Position numbers and translations under genes: made by a program. Below are positions 35,993-45,468 of a stretch of 64,000 nucleotides of DNA, piece by piece. The stretch lies in the NCBI GenBank assembly GCA_001487125.1, contig LN913013.1:1963110-2027109 (forward strand), given 5' to 3'. Positions within the stretch are counted from its first letter, which is position 1, and each line of letters opens with the position of its first letter. The notes beneath the pieces were generated by a model. The model did no database searches and had not been told where the DNA came from. It saw nothing but the letters and a program-made list of their open reading frames with translations. The stretch is from Gabonibacter massiliensis. Lineage in GTDB: Bacteria; Bacteroidota; Bacteroidia; Bacteroidales; Marinifilaceae.

Positions 35993-36793
35993 TTATTTTT
36001 CTTCTTCTGAAGCTGATTCCTCTACCTCTACTTCCTCCTGATCTTCCACTTTCTCTGCTTTTTCTACTACGGCTTTTTTGTCTCCGCCCTCTTTTTCCCG
36101 TTCCACTTTTCTTTCGGTTAGCCCTTCTTTAATAGCAGAAGCCACTTTTTCAATGATCAATGAGATGGAAGTCGAAGCATCGTCATTACAAGGTATTACG
36201 AAGTCGATACCGTCCGGATTAGAGTTCGTGTCAACCATTGCAAATACGGGGATTCCGAGGGTATTTGCCTCTTTAACAGCGATGTATTCTTTCATAACAT
36301 CGACAACAAAAAGAGCAGCCGGGAGCCGGGTCAAATCGGCGATACTACCCAAGTTTTTCTCCAATTTGGCTCTTTGACGGGAAATTTGGAGTTTCTCTCT
36401 TTTTGAAAGATGATCGAAAGTTCCGTCTTTCTCCATTTTGTCGATGGTCGTCATTTTCTTCACGGCTTTCCGGATAGTGGGGAAGTTGGTTAACATACCA
36501 CCCGGCCATCTTTCCGTTACATACGGCATGTTGATATTAGAAATTTTTTCGGCAACAATGTCCTTAGCCTGTTTTTTTGTTGCTACAAACAGAATTTTTC
36601 TACCTGATTTAGCGATTTGTCTTAAAGCGGCACTTGCTTTGTCCAACATAATAGCTGTTTTGTTCAGGTCGATGATGTGGATATCATTACGCTCCATAAA
36701 GATATAAGGAGCCATTTTGGGATTCCATTTACGGGTAAGGTGTCCAAAGTGACAACCTGCATTTAATAATTCGTCGAAACTTGTATTTGACAT
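35993..36793 (-). CDS. rpsB: 30S ribosomal protein S2
   Basis: 266 aa. Core about 1-225 with LLNAGCHFGHLTRKWNPKMAPYIF at the N terminus and VDTNSNPDGIDFVIPCNDDA. A C-terminal extension of about 40 residues is strongly acidic/lysine-rich (EEVEVEESASEEEK end), as common in Bacteroidota S2. Third cistron of the ribosomal operon; a 93-nt spacer with a hairpin separates it from rpsI. Confidence 0.97.
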   Translation of the reverse strand: MSNTSFDELLNAGCHFGHLTRKWNPKMAPYIFMERNDIHIIDLNKTAIMLDKASAALRQIAKSGRKILFVATKKQAKDIVAEKISNINMPYVTERWPGGMLTNFPTIRKAVKKMTTIDKMEKDGTFDHLSKREKLQISRQRAKLEKNLGSIADLTRLPAALFVVDVMKEYIAVKEANTLGIPVFAMVDTNSNPDGIDFVIPCNDDASTSISLIIEKVASAIKEGLTERKVEREKEGGDKKAVVEKAEKVEDQEEVEVEESASEEEK

Positions 36794-36832
36794 TTTTGTT
36801 TTTTTATAAAGTTTACATTCTTACATTTAATC

Positions 36833-36869
36833 AATTGCCGGGTAGTTCTCATTAGAAGTCCCGTCAATT
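36833..36869 (-). promoter_or_regulatory. Hairpin in the rpsI-rpsB spacer
   Basis: Nested arms AATTG (36833-36837)/CAATT (36865-36869), GGG (36840-36842)/CCC (36860-36862) and TCT (36847-36849)/AGA (36854-36856) form an interrupted stem with a 4-nt loop, 40 nt before the rpsB start. Possible translational control or processing site; no T run. Confidence 0.4.
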
Positions 36870-36886
36870 TAGATACTAAACCTCCA

Positions 36887-37273
36887 TTAACGTTTAGAGA
36901 ACTGGAATCTCTTACGAGCACCCGGACGACCCGGTTTTTTACGTTCCACTTCACGCGGATCTCTGGTCATGAATCCTGCTGCTCTTAATTTTGGTTTGTC
37001 TTCGGCATTGATTTTTACCAATGCTCTGGCAATTCCTAAACGTAATGCTTCTGCCTGACCGTTGAAGCCACCTCCTCCAAGGTTTACTTTGATATCGTAT
37101 TGTCCGGTTACTCCTAACAATTCAAGCGGTTGTTTTACAATATATTGAAGGGTCGGCAAGGTAAAATACTCTTCCAAATTCCTTTTGTTGATCGTAATAT
37201 TGCCTTTTCCCTCGCTGAGATAAACACGTGCTACTGCCGTTTTTCTTCTACCGATTGCATTAATTACTTCCAT
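36887..37273 (-). CDS. rpsI: 30S ribosomal protein S9
   Basis: 128 aa. [18 protein letters not shown] at the N terminus, [19 protein letters not shown] in the middle, and the basic C-terminal tail [14 protein letters not shown] that reaches the ribosomal P site. Starts 6 nt after rplM. Confidence 0.97.
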   Translation of the reverse strand: MEVINAIGRRKTAVARVYLSEGKGNITINKRNLEEYFTLPTLQYIVKQPLELLGVTGQYDIKVNLGGGGFNGQAEALRLGIARALVKINAEDKPKLRAAGFMTRDPREVERKKPGRPGARKRFQFSKR

Positions 37274-37279
37274 ACCTTG

Positions 37280-37735
37280 TTATTTAAGTGAGTTTAAATC
37301 AATTACTTTTGGCTGTTGAGCCTCTTGCTTGTGCTCCGTGCCGGCGTACAAGTAAAGATTTTTCATGACAGCTCTGCCAAGGCGATTTTTCGGAAGCATT
37401 CCTTTAACAGCGTGCTCGATAATTCTTTCCGGGTGTTTTGCCAACAACTGTTGCGGTGTTGAAATTCTTTGTCCACCGGGATACTGGGTGTGTCTGATGT
37501 ACTGCTTGTCGGTCAATTTCTTACCGGTTAACTGTACTTTTTCCACGTTAATGATAATTACGTTGTCTCCGCAATCAACATGAGGTGTGTAGCTGGGTTT
37601 ATATTTGCCTCTTAAGAGTTTCGCAACTTTTGAAGCAAGACGTCCCAAAACCTCGTTTTCTGCGTCAATTAAAACCCACTCTTTTTTGGCGGTGGCTTTA
37701 TTGACGGAAATTGTTTTGTAACTAATTTGATCCAC
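37280..37735 (-). CDS. rplM: 50S ribosomal protein L13
   Basis: 151 aa, typical. Contains WVLIDAENEVLGRLASKVAKLL, DCGDNVIIINVEKV and AVKGMLPKNRLGR. First gene of the rplM-rpsI-rpsB-tsf operon, preceded by a structured leader and a strong promoter. In many bacteria L13 with S9 regulates its own operon through the mRNA leader. Confidence 0.97.
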   Translation of the reverse strand: MDQISYKTISVNKATAKKEWVLIDAENEVLGRLASKVAKLLRGKYKPSYTPHVDCGDNVIIINVEKVQLTGKKLTDKQYIRHTQYPGGQRISTPQQLLAKHPERIIEHAVKGMLPKNRLGRAVMKNLYLYAGTEHKQEAQQPKVIDLNSLK

Positions 37736-37779
37736 TTCTTTTTTAATTTAAAAAATTATACTTCTGTTTGTCTTTTTTC

Positions 37780-37914
37780 GTGGTTTACTTTAGCATCCCT
37801 TTTCGGTGAAAACAAACGAGGTTAGTCGGGCGACTGTTGAACGTTTTCATCCTCGGGTCTGCGATGCAAGGTAAATGGCTAAGGTTCACTCCTGCATTTT
37901 TTCGAATAAACCAC
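37780..37914 (-). promoter_or_regulatory. Structured mRNA leader of rplM (ribosomal protein leader candidate)
   Basis: In the transcript the ends GTGGTTTA and TAAACCAC (plus 37907-37914 and 37780-37787) close a 135-nt domain. Inside: an ATGCAGG/CCTTGCAT stem with a bulge, an AGTC/GACT hairpin, a GAGG/CCTC stem, and a GAAAAC/GTTTTC pairing that crosses it, giving a pseudoknot or a switch. The domain ends 44 nt before the L13 start. Leader motifs upstream of L13 are known from Bacteroidia, so autoregulation by L13 is likely (inference). Confidence 0.6.
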
Positions 37915-37928
37915 TCCAAAATGAGGGG

Positions 37929-37958
37929 CAAAATTATGAAAAATTTCGGGTATACAAA
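37929..37958 (-). promoter_or_regulatory. Promoter of the rplM operon
   Basis: Minus strand: TTTG (plus 37955-37958), 18-nt spacer, TAATTTTG (plus 37929-37936). Both elements match the consensus. Transcription would start near 37924, just upstream of the leader's closing stem. Confidence 0.8.
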
Positions 37959-37995
37959 AAGTTTGCGGTAAAAAGTTTGAATATGAAGCGTTTGT

Positions 37996-38787
37996 TTATT
38001 TGAGGGTGATGCTTTTCGTGTCTTCCGTGTAACAAGTGAAGATTCCCAAAGCTCCCTCGATATTTCCCTCTAAAGGCACCGGAGTCGTGATACTTCCCTG
38101 ATTCGCGCTATTGGCTTCATTTAAGGATATCTGATAGTTATAACAATCTTTTGTGATGCGCATCAGGCTGATAAAGGCTATATCTGCCTCTGCGATTTGT
38201 GAACAGACGATACGACGTGTTATGGTAGAAGCTGATTTGTAGTGACTGAGATTCAGGTAGGAAACCTCTTTTCTGAATATCGAATCGTTGGCTGAGAGCT
38301 GAAGCGTGTAAATATAGTAATTTTGAGTCGGATCTTCCGAAGTGGAAAAATGGATGCTGGCAACGTTATTTTTGATTTGATATGAATCTATTTTGATCGC
38401 TTCCGGGACGGCTGTTTGTGCTGTTATCTGATTTTTTTCGGGCGTTATTATTTTTAGATAGAGCGTGTCGTTGCCGGGTGCCAGTTTTTTTTCGCTCCCG
38501 TAATTGTAAATGAAATCCGAACCGGGAAGAGTGAAGATGACGTGTTCCATTTTGATCAGTTCGTTTGCTCGGATCGAGATATCGAATTCCGTCGAAAAGT
38601 CCGGAGCCAAATTGCCCGAGATGGGCAAAACGGGAATAGCACTCAAGGAGAAAGTTTCTTCCGGTTTGCAATAGCACTCGATAAAGTAGCCGGAAACGGT
38701 TCCCATGTTTTTTATGGGAAGATCTTCTTCCGGAATGCAGGCGTAAACGGAAAGCAAAATACCTAACAATACACTTTTTTTCTTCAT
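37996..38787 (-). CDS. DUF4249 lipoprotein
   Basis: 263 aa. Lipoprotein signal ending in SVYAC (Cys17) followed by IPEEDLPI. All-beta composition and its position 1 nt after a TonB-dependent receptor match DUF4249, a family usually paired with such receptors and thought to be a surface accessory protein. Ligand unknown. Ends just upstream of the rplM promoter. Confidence 0.8.
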   Translation of the reverse strand: MKKKSVLLGILLSVYACIPEEDLPIKNMGTVSGYFIECYCKPEETFSLSAIPVLPISGNLAPDFSTEFDISIRANELIKMEHVIFTLPGSDFIYNYGSEKKLAPGNDTLYLKIITPEKNQITAQTAVPEAIKIDSYQIKNNVASIHFSTSEDPTQNYYIYTLQLSANDSIFRKEVSYLNLSHYKSASTITRRIVCSQIAEADIAFISLMRITKDCYNYQISLNEANSANQGSITTPVPLEGNIEGALGIFTCYTEDTKSITLK

Positions 38788-38788
38788 G

Positions 38789-41026
38789 TCACCATCTTAA
38801 ACGTAGCGAAAGATACGGAATAAACGGCAGCATTACCTTGGATTTGGGTACAAATTTCGTCCCCGTTTGTCCCGTACGTTCCGGTCTGAAATAAATAAAT
38901 GAGGGATTGGACTGGTTGTATATGTTGTACGCGCCTATTGTCAATTTGAAAAAGAGATTCCGGAAATTGAACTTATAGTTGATATCTGCGTCTAATCGAT
39001 GATTGTTAGGGATTTTGTAGTTGTAACGGTCTGTATAGACCGGGATAAGAACAGGATGATCCAGAATATCCGTAATGTTATGTGCGATAACCGCTCCGAC
39101 GGGGAAGGTAGTGTAAACTCCCGAGGAGAACGACCAGAGTGCGTTCCATGTAAGGCGTGAAGAGAGGTTATAGGAAAAGTTGATGATGATATTGTGCTTG
39201 ACGTCGTAAGGGGGATAAAAGGACTTGCCGTTATTGATCTCCTTGAATTGTCTTTTGGATTCCGATAGGGTATAGTTCGCGTGCGCATAAAAGGCTCGGT
39301 TATTCAAGGTGAAATCTATTTCGAATCCTCTTGCGTGGCCTTTTCCTTCGATTTGGTTCTCGGTTAATGCCGTGTATTCCGTTTTTATATCGGATGCAAA
39401 ATCTTTGACGTGACGCATGTCTTTATAGAAAACTCCCGCGTAGACGGATAAAATTTGACTGACGGCCTGATTTATTCCGATGGAATATTGATGGCAGATA
39501 GCCGGTTTCGAATTTTTTTCTAACGGATACCAGATGTCGATGGGGGTCTTTACCGTAAAATAGGGATAAAGACTCAGGTATTGGGCGGTCTTGGCATAGT
39601 CCATCCAAAGGGTAAAGCCTCCTCGAGTGTAGCTGATTTTAAAGCGGGGAGAGAGTGTGTGTCGGAGGGTTGCTCCTTGATAAAATTGATAATTGACCCC
39701 TCCGTTAATATTAAAGTAAGGGTTTATTTGATAGATTATATCTGCATATAATTCATATAGATTAAATGATTTATCTGAACTTTTTATTAAAAAGTTGTGG
39801 TAATCGTCCATTTTGTTTGCCGTTTCAAAGCGGGCATACTCGAATTTACCTCCGGTATTGAATTGTATCCGTTCCGAAAAGGAACGGGAGTAGGAGAGTT
39901 TTGCAAGAACCGAGTAGTGTTGGTTGCCCCCGCCCATCGGAATGCTGCCTGTGGCATCTCCTTTGCTGTAAGCAGTGTTCATTCCGACCTGTAAACTCCA
40001 GAACCGATCGGAAGATGGAGTGTAAGTGGTATTTACGATACCGGATAACGTGTGCCAATTGAATTTGTATTGGATATGGTCGCTTAACTTCATCTTTAAA
40101 TTGTCGATGGTGAATAATCCGAAAGCGTTCATGCGCCATTTGCCGGAGATTTTGGAATCTAAGCTAACCGTAACGTCGCTGAAACCATATTCCGGCATGT
40201 AGTTCGGTTCTTGTTGATCCTTGATGGTTTGGTTATATATTCTTGCGATATGTTCGAGATAAGAGGTCCTGAGAGATACGGCAAAGGAGGTCTTATTTTT
40301 TATAATCGGTCCTTGTGCCTTTATCGACGAGGAGACTAACCCTAACGTAATCTCTCCCTCGTAATTTTGTTTGTTCCCTTGTTCGGGGCGCATGTTGATA
40401 TAAGACGAAAGGAAACTGTTGTATTGGGCCGGAAATCCGCTTTTGTACAAGGTCGAATTGCTGATGATGTAAGGATCGAAGGTGGAAAGAATACCGGTCA
40501 GGTGATCTGGATTGGCGATAGGCATGTCATTGATTAAAAATCCGTTTTCATTGCTGTTGCCTCCCCGTACGTATATTCCTGAATTCAAGGCATTGGTAGT
40601 AATAATTCCCGGCAGAGTAGCCAAGTATTTCATAATATCCTGTTCCCCGAGGATGGCCGGAATCCGTTCGATATTGTTCGAAGAGGCGAAGATCTTACCG
40701 CTGGCCGGAAAACCGGTCACGATAACCTCTTTCAAGTTATTGTGTTTATTTCGTAAGACAATCACGAAGGAGGTTCGATTATTCAATAGCTTATAGGTCT
40801 CCTTTTGGTAATTCACGTGCGATAATTCGAGGGTACACGGAAGTTCGCATTCCAGCCGGAAGTGTCCGGTCGAATCTGTTGTCGTTCCTGTTTTTCCTTC
40901 CACGTAATAGATATTTACCCCTTGTACGGCTTCTCCCGCGTTGGATATCACTCTTCCCAGGATTACGGTTTGCGCCTGAAGGCAGATAGGCCCGAATAAA
41001 AATAAGAAGGTGATGAACTTAAACAT
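38789..41026 (-). CDS. TonB-dependent receptor with carboxypeptidase-like N-terminal domain
   Basis: About 745 aa from the second Met (41026), which places the signal peptide FKFITFLFLFGPICLQAQ correctly. Order: CarboxypepD_reg-like beta domain (about 20-100; GRVISNAGEAVQGVNIYYV), plug domain (about 105-215; ILGEQDIMKYLATLPGI and SGIYVRGGNSNENGFLIND), 22-strand barrel ending in SLRLRW. It is shorter than SusC-type receptors and lacks a SusD partner; the following DUF4249 lipoprotein is the likely accessory. Substrate cannot be inferred. Confidence 0.9.
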   Translation of the reverse strand: MFKFITFLFLFGPICLQAQTVILGRVISNAGEAVQGVNIYYVEGKTGTTTDSTGHFRLECELPCTLELSHVNYQKETYKLLNNRTSFVIVLRNKHNNLKEVIVTGFPASGKIFASSNNIERIPAILGEQDIMKYLATLPGIITTNALNSGIYVRGGNSNENGFLINDMPIANPDHLTGILSTFDPYIISNSTLYKSGFPAQYNSFLSSYINMRPEQGNKQNYEGEITLGLVSSSIKAQGPIIKNKTSFAVSLRTSYLEHIARIYNQTIKDQQEPNYMPEYGFSDVTVSLDSKISGKWRMNAFGLFTIDNLKMKLSDHIQYKFNWHTLSGIVNTTYTPSSDRFWSLQVGMNTAYSKGDATGSIPMGGGNQHYSVLAKLSYSRSFSERIQFNTGGKFEYARFETANKMDDYHNFLIKSSDKSFNLYELYADIIYQINPYFNINGGVNYQFYQGATLRHTLSPRFKISYTRGGFTLWMDYAKTAQYLSLYPYFTVKTPIDIWYPLEKNSKPAICHQYSIGINQAVSQILSVYAGVFYKDMRHVKDFASDIKTEYTALTENQIEGKGHARGFEIDFTLNNRAFYAHANYTLSESKRQFKEINNGKSFYPPYDVKHNIIINFSYNLSSRLTWNALWSFSSGVYTTFPVGAVIAHNITDILDHPVLIPVYTDRYNYKIPNNHRLDADINYKFNFRNLFFKLTIGAYNIYNQSNPSFIYFRPERTGQTGTKFVPKSKVMLPFIPYLSLRLRW

Positions 41027-41063
41027 GGTTTTAATTTTAACTTGCACTTCCCGCTGAATTTTA

Positions 41064-41071
41064 CAAATGTA
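41064..41071 (-). promoter_or_regulatory. Putative -7 box for the TonB receptor-DUF4249 pair
   Basis: Minus-strand TACATTTG, exact consensus, 37 nt before the ATG at 41026. Confidence 0.5.
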
Positions 41072-41117
41072 GCAAACAATTCATAATTCAATGTGGGAGA
41101 TACGCGATAATTGTTGT

Positions 41118-41125
41118 TAAATTTG
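41118..41125 (+). promoter_or_regulatory. Putative -7 box for hemW
   Basis: TAAATTTG, exact consensus. Transcription starting near 41131 supports translation from ATG 41147 rather than from the earlier in-frame ATG 41111, which would lie upstream of the transcript. Confidence 0.55.
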
Positions 41126-41146
41126 TCGCTTAATAATGTTTCGTTC

Positions 41147-42265
41147 ATGGGAATATACGTGCATATACCTTTTTGCCGAAGTAAATGTTTTTATTGTGGT
41201 TTCTACTCCGTGGCTTCCATGCAACGGAAAGAGGAGTATGTCCGGGCATTGTGCCGGGAGGTTGAATTACGAAGGGAATATTTGCCGTCTCGGCAGGCGG
41301 ATACGCTTTACTTCGGTGGGGGTACTCCCTCTTATTTAGAGGTGAATGAATTGGAGAGAATCGTGAGGGAGGTAGAGTCCTGTTGGACGTTTTCTCCCGA
41401 TTCCGAGCGTACATTGGAGGCTAATCCCGAAGATGTTACTGTTGAAAAGCTGAGGTTTTGGAAGGAGGTGGGGTTTAATCGTCTAAGTATAGGTGTGCAG
41501 TCTTTCGACGATAAGGTTCTGAAACAGATCAACCGGACTCACTCGGCTCGCCGGGCGGAAGAGGCGGTGTGCCGGGCTGCTGATTGCGGATTTGAAAATA
41601 TCGGAATTGATTTGATTATCGGTCTGCCCGGAAGTACCTCTTCGGATGTGGAGCATCATCTGAAAATACTTGAAAATCTGCCGGTTTCCCATGTTTCGGT
41701 TTACCTGTTGAGTATCGACTCCAATACCGTTTTCGAACGCTTGGCGGCCCGCGGTAAATTTGTTCCTTTGGATGATGACTGCTTGGCCGAACAGTATCTT
41801 TTGGTTTCCGATTACTTGAAGCATATCGGTTTCGAGCATTACGAAATATCTAATTTTGCTAAAGAACGTAAATATTCGAAACACAATACTTCTTACTGGA
41901 TGCAACGTCCTTACCTCGGATTGGGGGCGGCGGCCCACTCTTATGACGGGGATTCCAGGCAATGGAATGCGGCTCATTTGAAAAAATATATGGATGCTTT
42001 GCAGGAAAATCGGTTGTATTTCGAGCGGGAAGAGTTAAGCGATAGGGACAAGTACAATGAATGTATAATGACGCGTTTGCGTACGATGTGGGGGTTGGAC
42101 ATAAAGCGGCTTGAACGGGAGTACGCCGATTATTGGAACCGGGTAAAACACAAGTTACCTGTTTGGAGGGAAAGCGGACTTTTAGAGATAGAGAATAATA
42201 TAATTCGGTTGTCTCCCCGGGGATGGCTGGTCTCTGACGGAATTTTTAGCGAGCTGTTTATTTGA
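41147..42265 (+). CDS. hemW: Radical SAM protein HemW (heme chaperone / CPO-like)
   Basis: 372 aa from ATG 41147 (MGIYVHIPFCRSKCFYCGF). Radical SAM cluster CxxxCxxC is in that start block, followed by TLYFGGGTPSYL and GVQSFDDKVLKQINR, and the HemN_C domain at the C terminus. HemW proteins bind heme and an iron-sulfur cluster and are often misnamed coproporphyrinogen oxidase; the shorter N terminus without extra HemN features favours HemW. Confidence 0.9.
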   Translation: MGIYVHIPFCRSKCFYCGFYSVASMQRKEEYVRALCREVELRREYLPSRQADTLYFGGGTPSYLEVNELERIVREVESCWTFSPDSERTLEANPEDVTVEKLRFWKEVGFNRLSIGVQSFDDKVLKQINRTHSARRAEEAVCRAADCGFENIGIDLIIGLPGSTSSDVEHHLKILENLPVSHVSVYLLSIDSNTVFERLAARGKFVPLDDDCLAEQYLLVSDYLKHIGFEHYEISNFAKERKYSKHNTSYWMQRPYLGLGAAAHSYDGDSRQWNAAHLKKYMDALQENRLYFEREELSDRDKYNECIMTRLRTMWGLDIKRLEREYADYWNRVKHKLPVWRESGLLEIENNIIRLSPRGWLVSDGIFSELFI

Positions 42266-42360
42266 AACGAGAAAAATTCCTTCTTTTCGTGGAGAATATT
42301 ATAAACTTATAACGGGTTTGGAGACGGAACTTTTTAGGATATGAATCTAAGAGGTATCTA

Positions 42361-42392
42361 TTTGTGAATTGATGCTTTATTTATTATTTTTG
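42361..42392 (+). promoter_or_regulatory. Promoter of asnS
   Basis: TTTG at 42361-42364, 20-nt spacer, TATTTTTG at 42385-42392. Leader of about 55 nt to the start codon. Confidence 0.75.
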
Positions 42393-42451
42393 CCCATCCG
42401 TGTTTCGGGTGGAACATGGTGTAGATAAAATGATAATGGTGTAAATGTAAG

Positions 42452-43900
42452 ATGATGGACACAAAAAAACGATTAATCAAAGAGCTGTTACAGTCTGAAG
42501 ATTGTGACAAAGAGGTCGAGGTAAGTGGTTGGGTTAGAACCAAACGCGGTAATAAACAGGTTAATTTTATAGCCTTGAATGACGGCTCTACGATAAATAA
42601 TATACAGATTGTCGTGGAAATGAATAATTTCCCGGAGGAGTTAGTGAAAAAAGTGACAACGGGAGCCGCTATTCATGTAAAAGGAATGCTGGTAGAGAGT
42701 ACCGGAAGCGGTCAATCTTACGAAATACAGGCAAAGGAGATAGTTGTTTTGGGAGAAGCGGATCCGGATAAATTTCCGATTCAACCCAAAAAGCATTCGT
42801 TGGAGTTTTTGCGAGAGGTTGCTCATTTGCGCTTCCGGACCAATATTTTCGGTGCTGTTTTTCGCATTCGCCATGCTATGGCTTTTGCGATACATCAATA
42901 TTTTAATAATCATGGCTTTTATTATTTACATACGCCTTTGATTACCGCATCAGATTGTGAAGGTGCTGGTGAAATGTTCCGGGTAACGACCCTCGATCCG
43001 AAGAACCCGCCTTTGACCGAAGGGGGCGAGGTCGATTTTAAACAGGATTTTTTCGGTAAATCGACAAATTTAACCGTAAGTGGGCAGTTAGAGGGAGAAT
43101 TAGGAGCTATGGCTTTGGGGAAAATATACACGTTCGGACCGACGTTTCGTGCTGAAAACTCCAATACGACTCGTCATCTGGCAGAGTTCTGGATGGTCGA
43201 GCCGGAGGCTGCTTTCTATGATTTGAAAGATAACATGGATCTGGCGGAAGATTTCTTAAAATATTTGATTCGTTACGCTTTGGAACATTGTATGGATGAT
43301 CTTCAGTTCTTGAGTAAGCGTCTTCAGGACGAGGAGAAAGACAAGAAAGCGGAGGATCGTTCCATGGAGTTGATTGAAAAATTGCAATTCGTACTGAATC
43401 ATGATTTCGAACGGGTTACTTATACGGAAGCCATTGATATTTTGAAAAATAGCAAGCAAAACAAGAGTGGTAAATTCCAATACCCGATAACGGGGTGGGG
43501 AGTGGATCTACAAAGCGAACACGAACGTTATTTGGTTGAGAAGCACTTCAAACGTCCGGTTATTTTGACAGGCTACCCGAAGGAGATAAAGGCTTTTTAT
43601 ATGAAGCAGAACCCGGATGGAAAAACCGTGGCGGCAATGGATGTGCTTTTCCCGCAGATCGGAGAGATTATTGGTGGGTCCCAACGGGAAGAAGATTACG
43701 ATAAATTGGTGACAAGAATGAAAGAGGTGGGGATTCCCGTGGAAAGTATGAGCTGGTATCTGGATACCCGTCGCTTTGGTTCTGCCGTTCATAGCGGATT
43801 TGGCTTGGGATTCGAACGTCTATTACTTTTTGTGACCGGAATGGGAAATATTCGTGACGTGATACCCTTCCCGCGGACACCGAAAAGTGCAGAATTTTAA
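42452..43900 (+). CDS. asnS: Asparaginyl-tRNA synthetase
   Basis: 482 aa from ATG 42452; a second ATG follows immediately. OB-fold anticodon-binding domain (about 15-115; [25 protein letters not shown]) and class II catalytic core: motif 2 [21 protein letters not shown], motif 3 [17 protein letters not shown] direct AsnRS rather than AspRS because of length and the [11 protein letters not shown] block. Followed by a hairpin terminator. Confidence 0.95.
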   Translation: MMDTKKRLIKELLQSEDCDKEVEVSGWVRTKRGNKQVNFIALNDGSTINNIQIVVEMNNFPEELVKKVTTGAAIHVKGMLVESTGSGQSYEIQAKEIVVLGEADPDKFPIQPKKHSLEFLREVAHLRFRTNIFGAVFRIRHAMAFAIHQYFNNHGFYYLHTPLITASDCEGAGEMFRVTTLDPKNPPLTEGGEVDFKQDFFGKSTNLTVSGQLEGELGAMALGKIYTFGPTFRAENSNTTRHLAEFWMVEPEAAFYDLKDNMDLAEDFLKYLIRYALEHCMDDLQFLSKRLQDEEKDKKAEDRSMELIEKLQFVLNHDFERVTYTEAIDILKNSKQNKSGKFQYPITGWGVDLQSEHERYLVEKHFKRPVILTGYPKEIKAFYMKQNPDGKTVAAMDVLFPQIGEIIGGSQREEDYDKLVTRMKEVGIPVESMSWYLDTRRFGSAVHSGFGLGFERLLLFVTGMGNIRDVIPFPRTPKSAEF

Positions 43901-43906
43901 TACAGG

Positions 43907-43935
43907 AAGAGATTCAATCGTTATTTGAATCTCTT
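43907..43935 (+). terminator. Hairpin terminator after asnS
   Basis: Arms 43907-43917 and 43925-43935 form a perfect 11-bp stem with a 7-nt loop; only a short T run follows, so strength is moderate. It precedes rpoN by 24 nt. Confidence 0.6.
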
Positions 43936-43959
43936 TCATTACAACAACGATGAAGAGAG

Positions 43960-45450
43960 ATGCTAAAGCAGAATTTACAACAAAAATTGGGATTGAAAAT
44001 AAATCCGTTGCAGATTCAGTTGATAAAACTGCTGGAGCTTCCCACTTACCAATTGGAGCAAAGAATAAAGGAGGAATTGGAATCGAATCCCTTGTTGGAT
44101 CTGGGGGAAGAAGAGCAACAGGAGCACGAGGAGGAGTATAGGGAAGAGAGCGAAGAGGAGTATGATCAGGCTTCCGAGGAGGAGGAAGATCACGATACGG
44201 TCGAGGATGAATTTTCTTTGGATGATTACCTGAGTGACGATGATGACATTCCCGATTATAAGCTGTCTGCTTCCAATGTTTCCAAAGACGATGACGGACG
44301 GGATTTTGTGTTGTCCGGAGGAATCTCTTTTCGAGAGAACTTAATCGCTCAACTGGGGGTAAAGCCATTGAGCGAGATGGATCGTAAGATTGCGGAATAC
44401 ATCATCGGCAATATGGATGAGGATGGTTATTTGCGACGGGATATTGAAAATATCGTGGATGATTTGGCCTTTGGTGCCGGGATAGAGATTGATGAAGAAA
44501 AAGTGCTACGTCTATTGCATATCGTGCAGGAGTTTGAACCGGCAGGAGTAGGGGCACGAGATTTACGGGAGTGTTTATTGCTGCAAATAAAACGACGTTT
44601 GGCAGGGAATCCGACTCCCTCGTTACGTCATGCACAGATGATTTTGGAAAATTTCTTTGAGGAGTTTTCCAAAAAACATTATGAAAAGATTACCAAACGT
44701 ATGCGGCTTTCGGATAAAGAGTTGAGAGAGGCTATCGATGAGATTTTAAAGTTGAATCCTAAGCCGGGAGGACAGGTGTCGGATTCGGTTAATGCCGGTT
44801 CTGAAAAAATTATTCCGGATTTTAATTTGGATATTGTAGATGGAGAGTTGCAGCTGAGCCTTAATTCTGGAGATGTTCCGGAATTGAGATTAAACAAGTC
44901 TTATCTGAATCTATTGGAGAAATATCAGAAAAGTGCTACTTCGAAAGAAAAAAAAGATGTGGTTTCTTTTGTGAAGTATAAATTGAATTCGGCTCGTTCG
45001 TTTATTGATGCCGTAGAGCAGCGTAATAATACCCTCATGCTGACAATGACTGCTATTGTTCAATTTCAGAAACAATTCTTTTTGACCGGTGATGAAAGTC
45101 GCTTGAAACCTATGATTTTGCGGGATATTGCAGATATTACGGGATTAGATGTTTCGACCATTTCCAGGGTATCCAATTCGAAGTATGTACAAACATGGTT
45201 TGGAATATATTCGTTAAAACAATTCTTTTCGGGGAGTATGCCTACCAATAGCGGGGAAGAGGTGAGTACCGGAGAGATTAAAAACGTATTGAAGGAGATT
45301 GTAGACCAGGAAAACAAACGTAAACCGTTTACGGATGACGAGTTGGTTGAATTAATGAATAAGAAGGGATATCAAATAGCCAGGCGTACGGTTGCCAAGT
45401 ACAGGCAGCTATTGGATATTCCGGTTGCCCGTTTAAGACGGGAAGTATAA
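43960..45450 (+). CDS. rpoN: RNA polymerase sigma-54 factor
   Basis: 496 aa. Region I (LKQNLQQKLGLKINPLQIQLIKLLELP) at the N terminus, a strongly acidic region II (about 50-105), the core-binding and DNA-binding region III, and the RpoN box ARRTVAKYR near the C terminus. It directs polymerase to -24/-12 promoters and needs an AAA+ activator. No activator gene is in this window. Confidence 0.96.
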   Translation: MLKQNLQQKLGLKINPLQIQLIKLLELPTYQLEQRIKEELESNPLLDLGEEEQQEHEEEYREESEEEYDQASEEEEDHDTVEDEFSLDDYLSDDDDIPDYKLSASNVSKDDDGRDFVLSGGISFRENLIAQLGVKPLSEMDRKIAEYIIGNMDEDGYLRRDIENIVDDLAFGAGIEIDEEKVLRLLHIVQEFEPAGVGARDLRECLLLQIKRRLAGNPTPSLRHAQMILENFFEEFSKKHYEKITKRMRLSDKELREAIDEILKLNPKPGGQVSDSVNAGSEKIIPDFNLDIVDGELQLSLNSGDVPELRLNKSYLNLLEKYQKSATSKEKKDVVSFVKYKLNSARSFIDAVEQRNNTLMLTMTAIVQFQKQFFLTGDESRLKPMILRDIADITGLDVSTISRVSNSKYVQTWFGIYSLKQFFSGSMPTNSGEEVSTGEIKNVLKEIVDQENKRKPFTDDELVELMNKKGYQIARRTVAKYRQLLDIPVARLRREV

Positions 45451-45468
45451 CTTAACAGTGTGTGTGTT

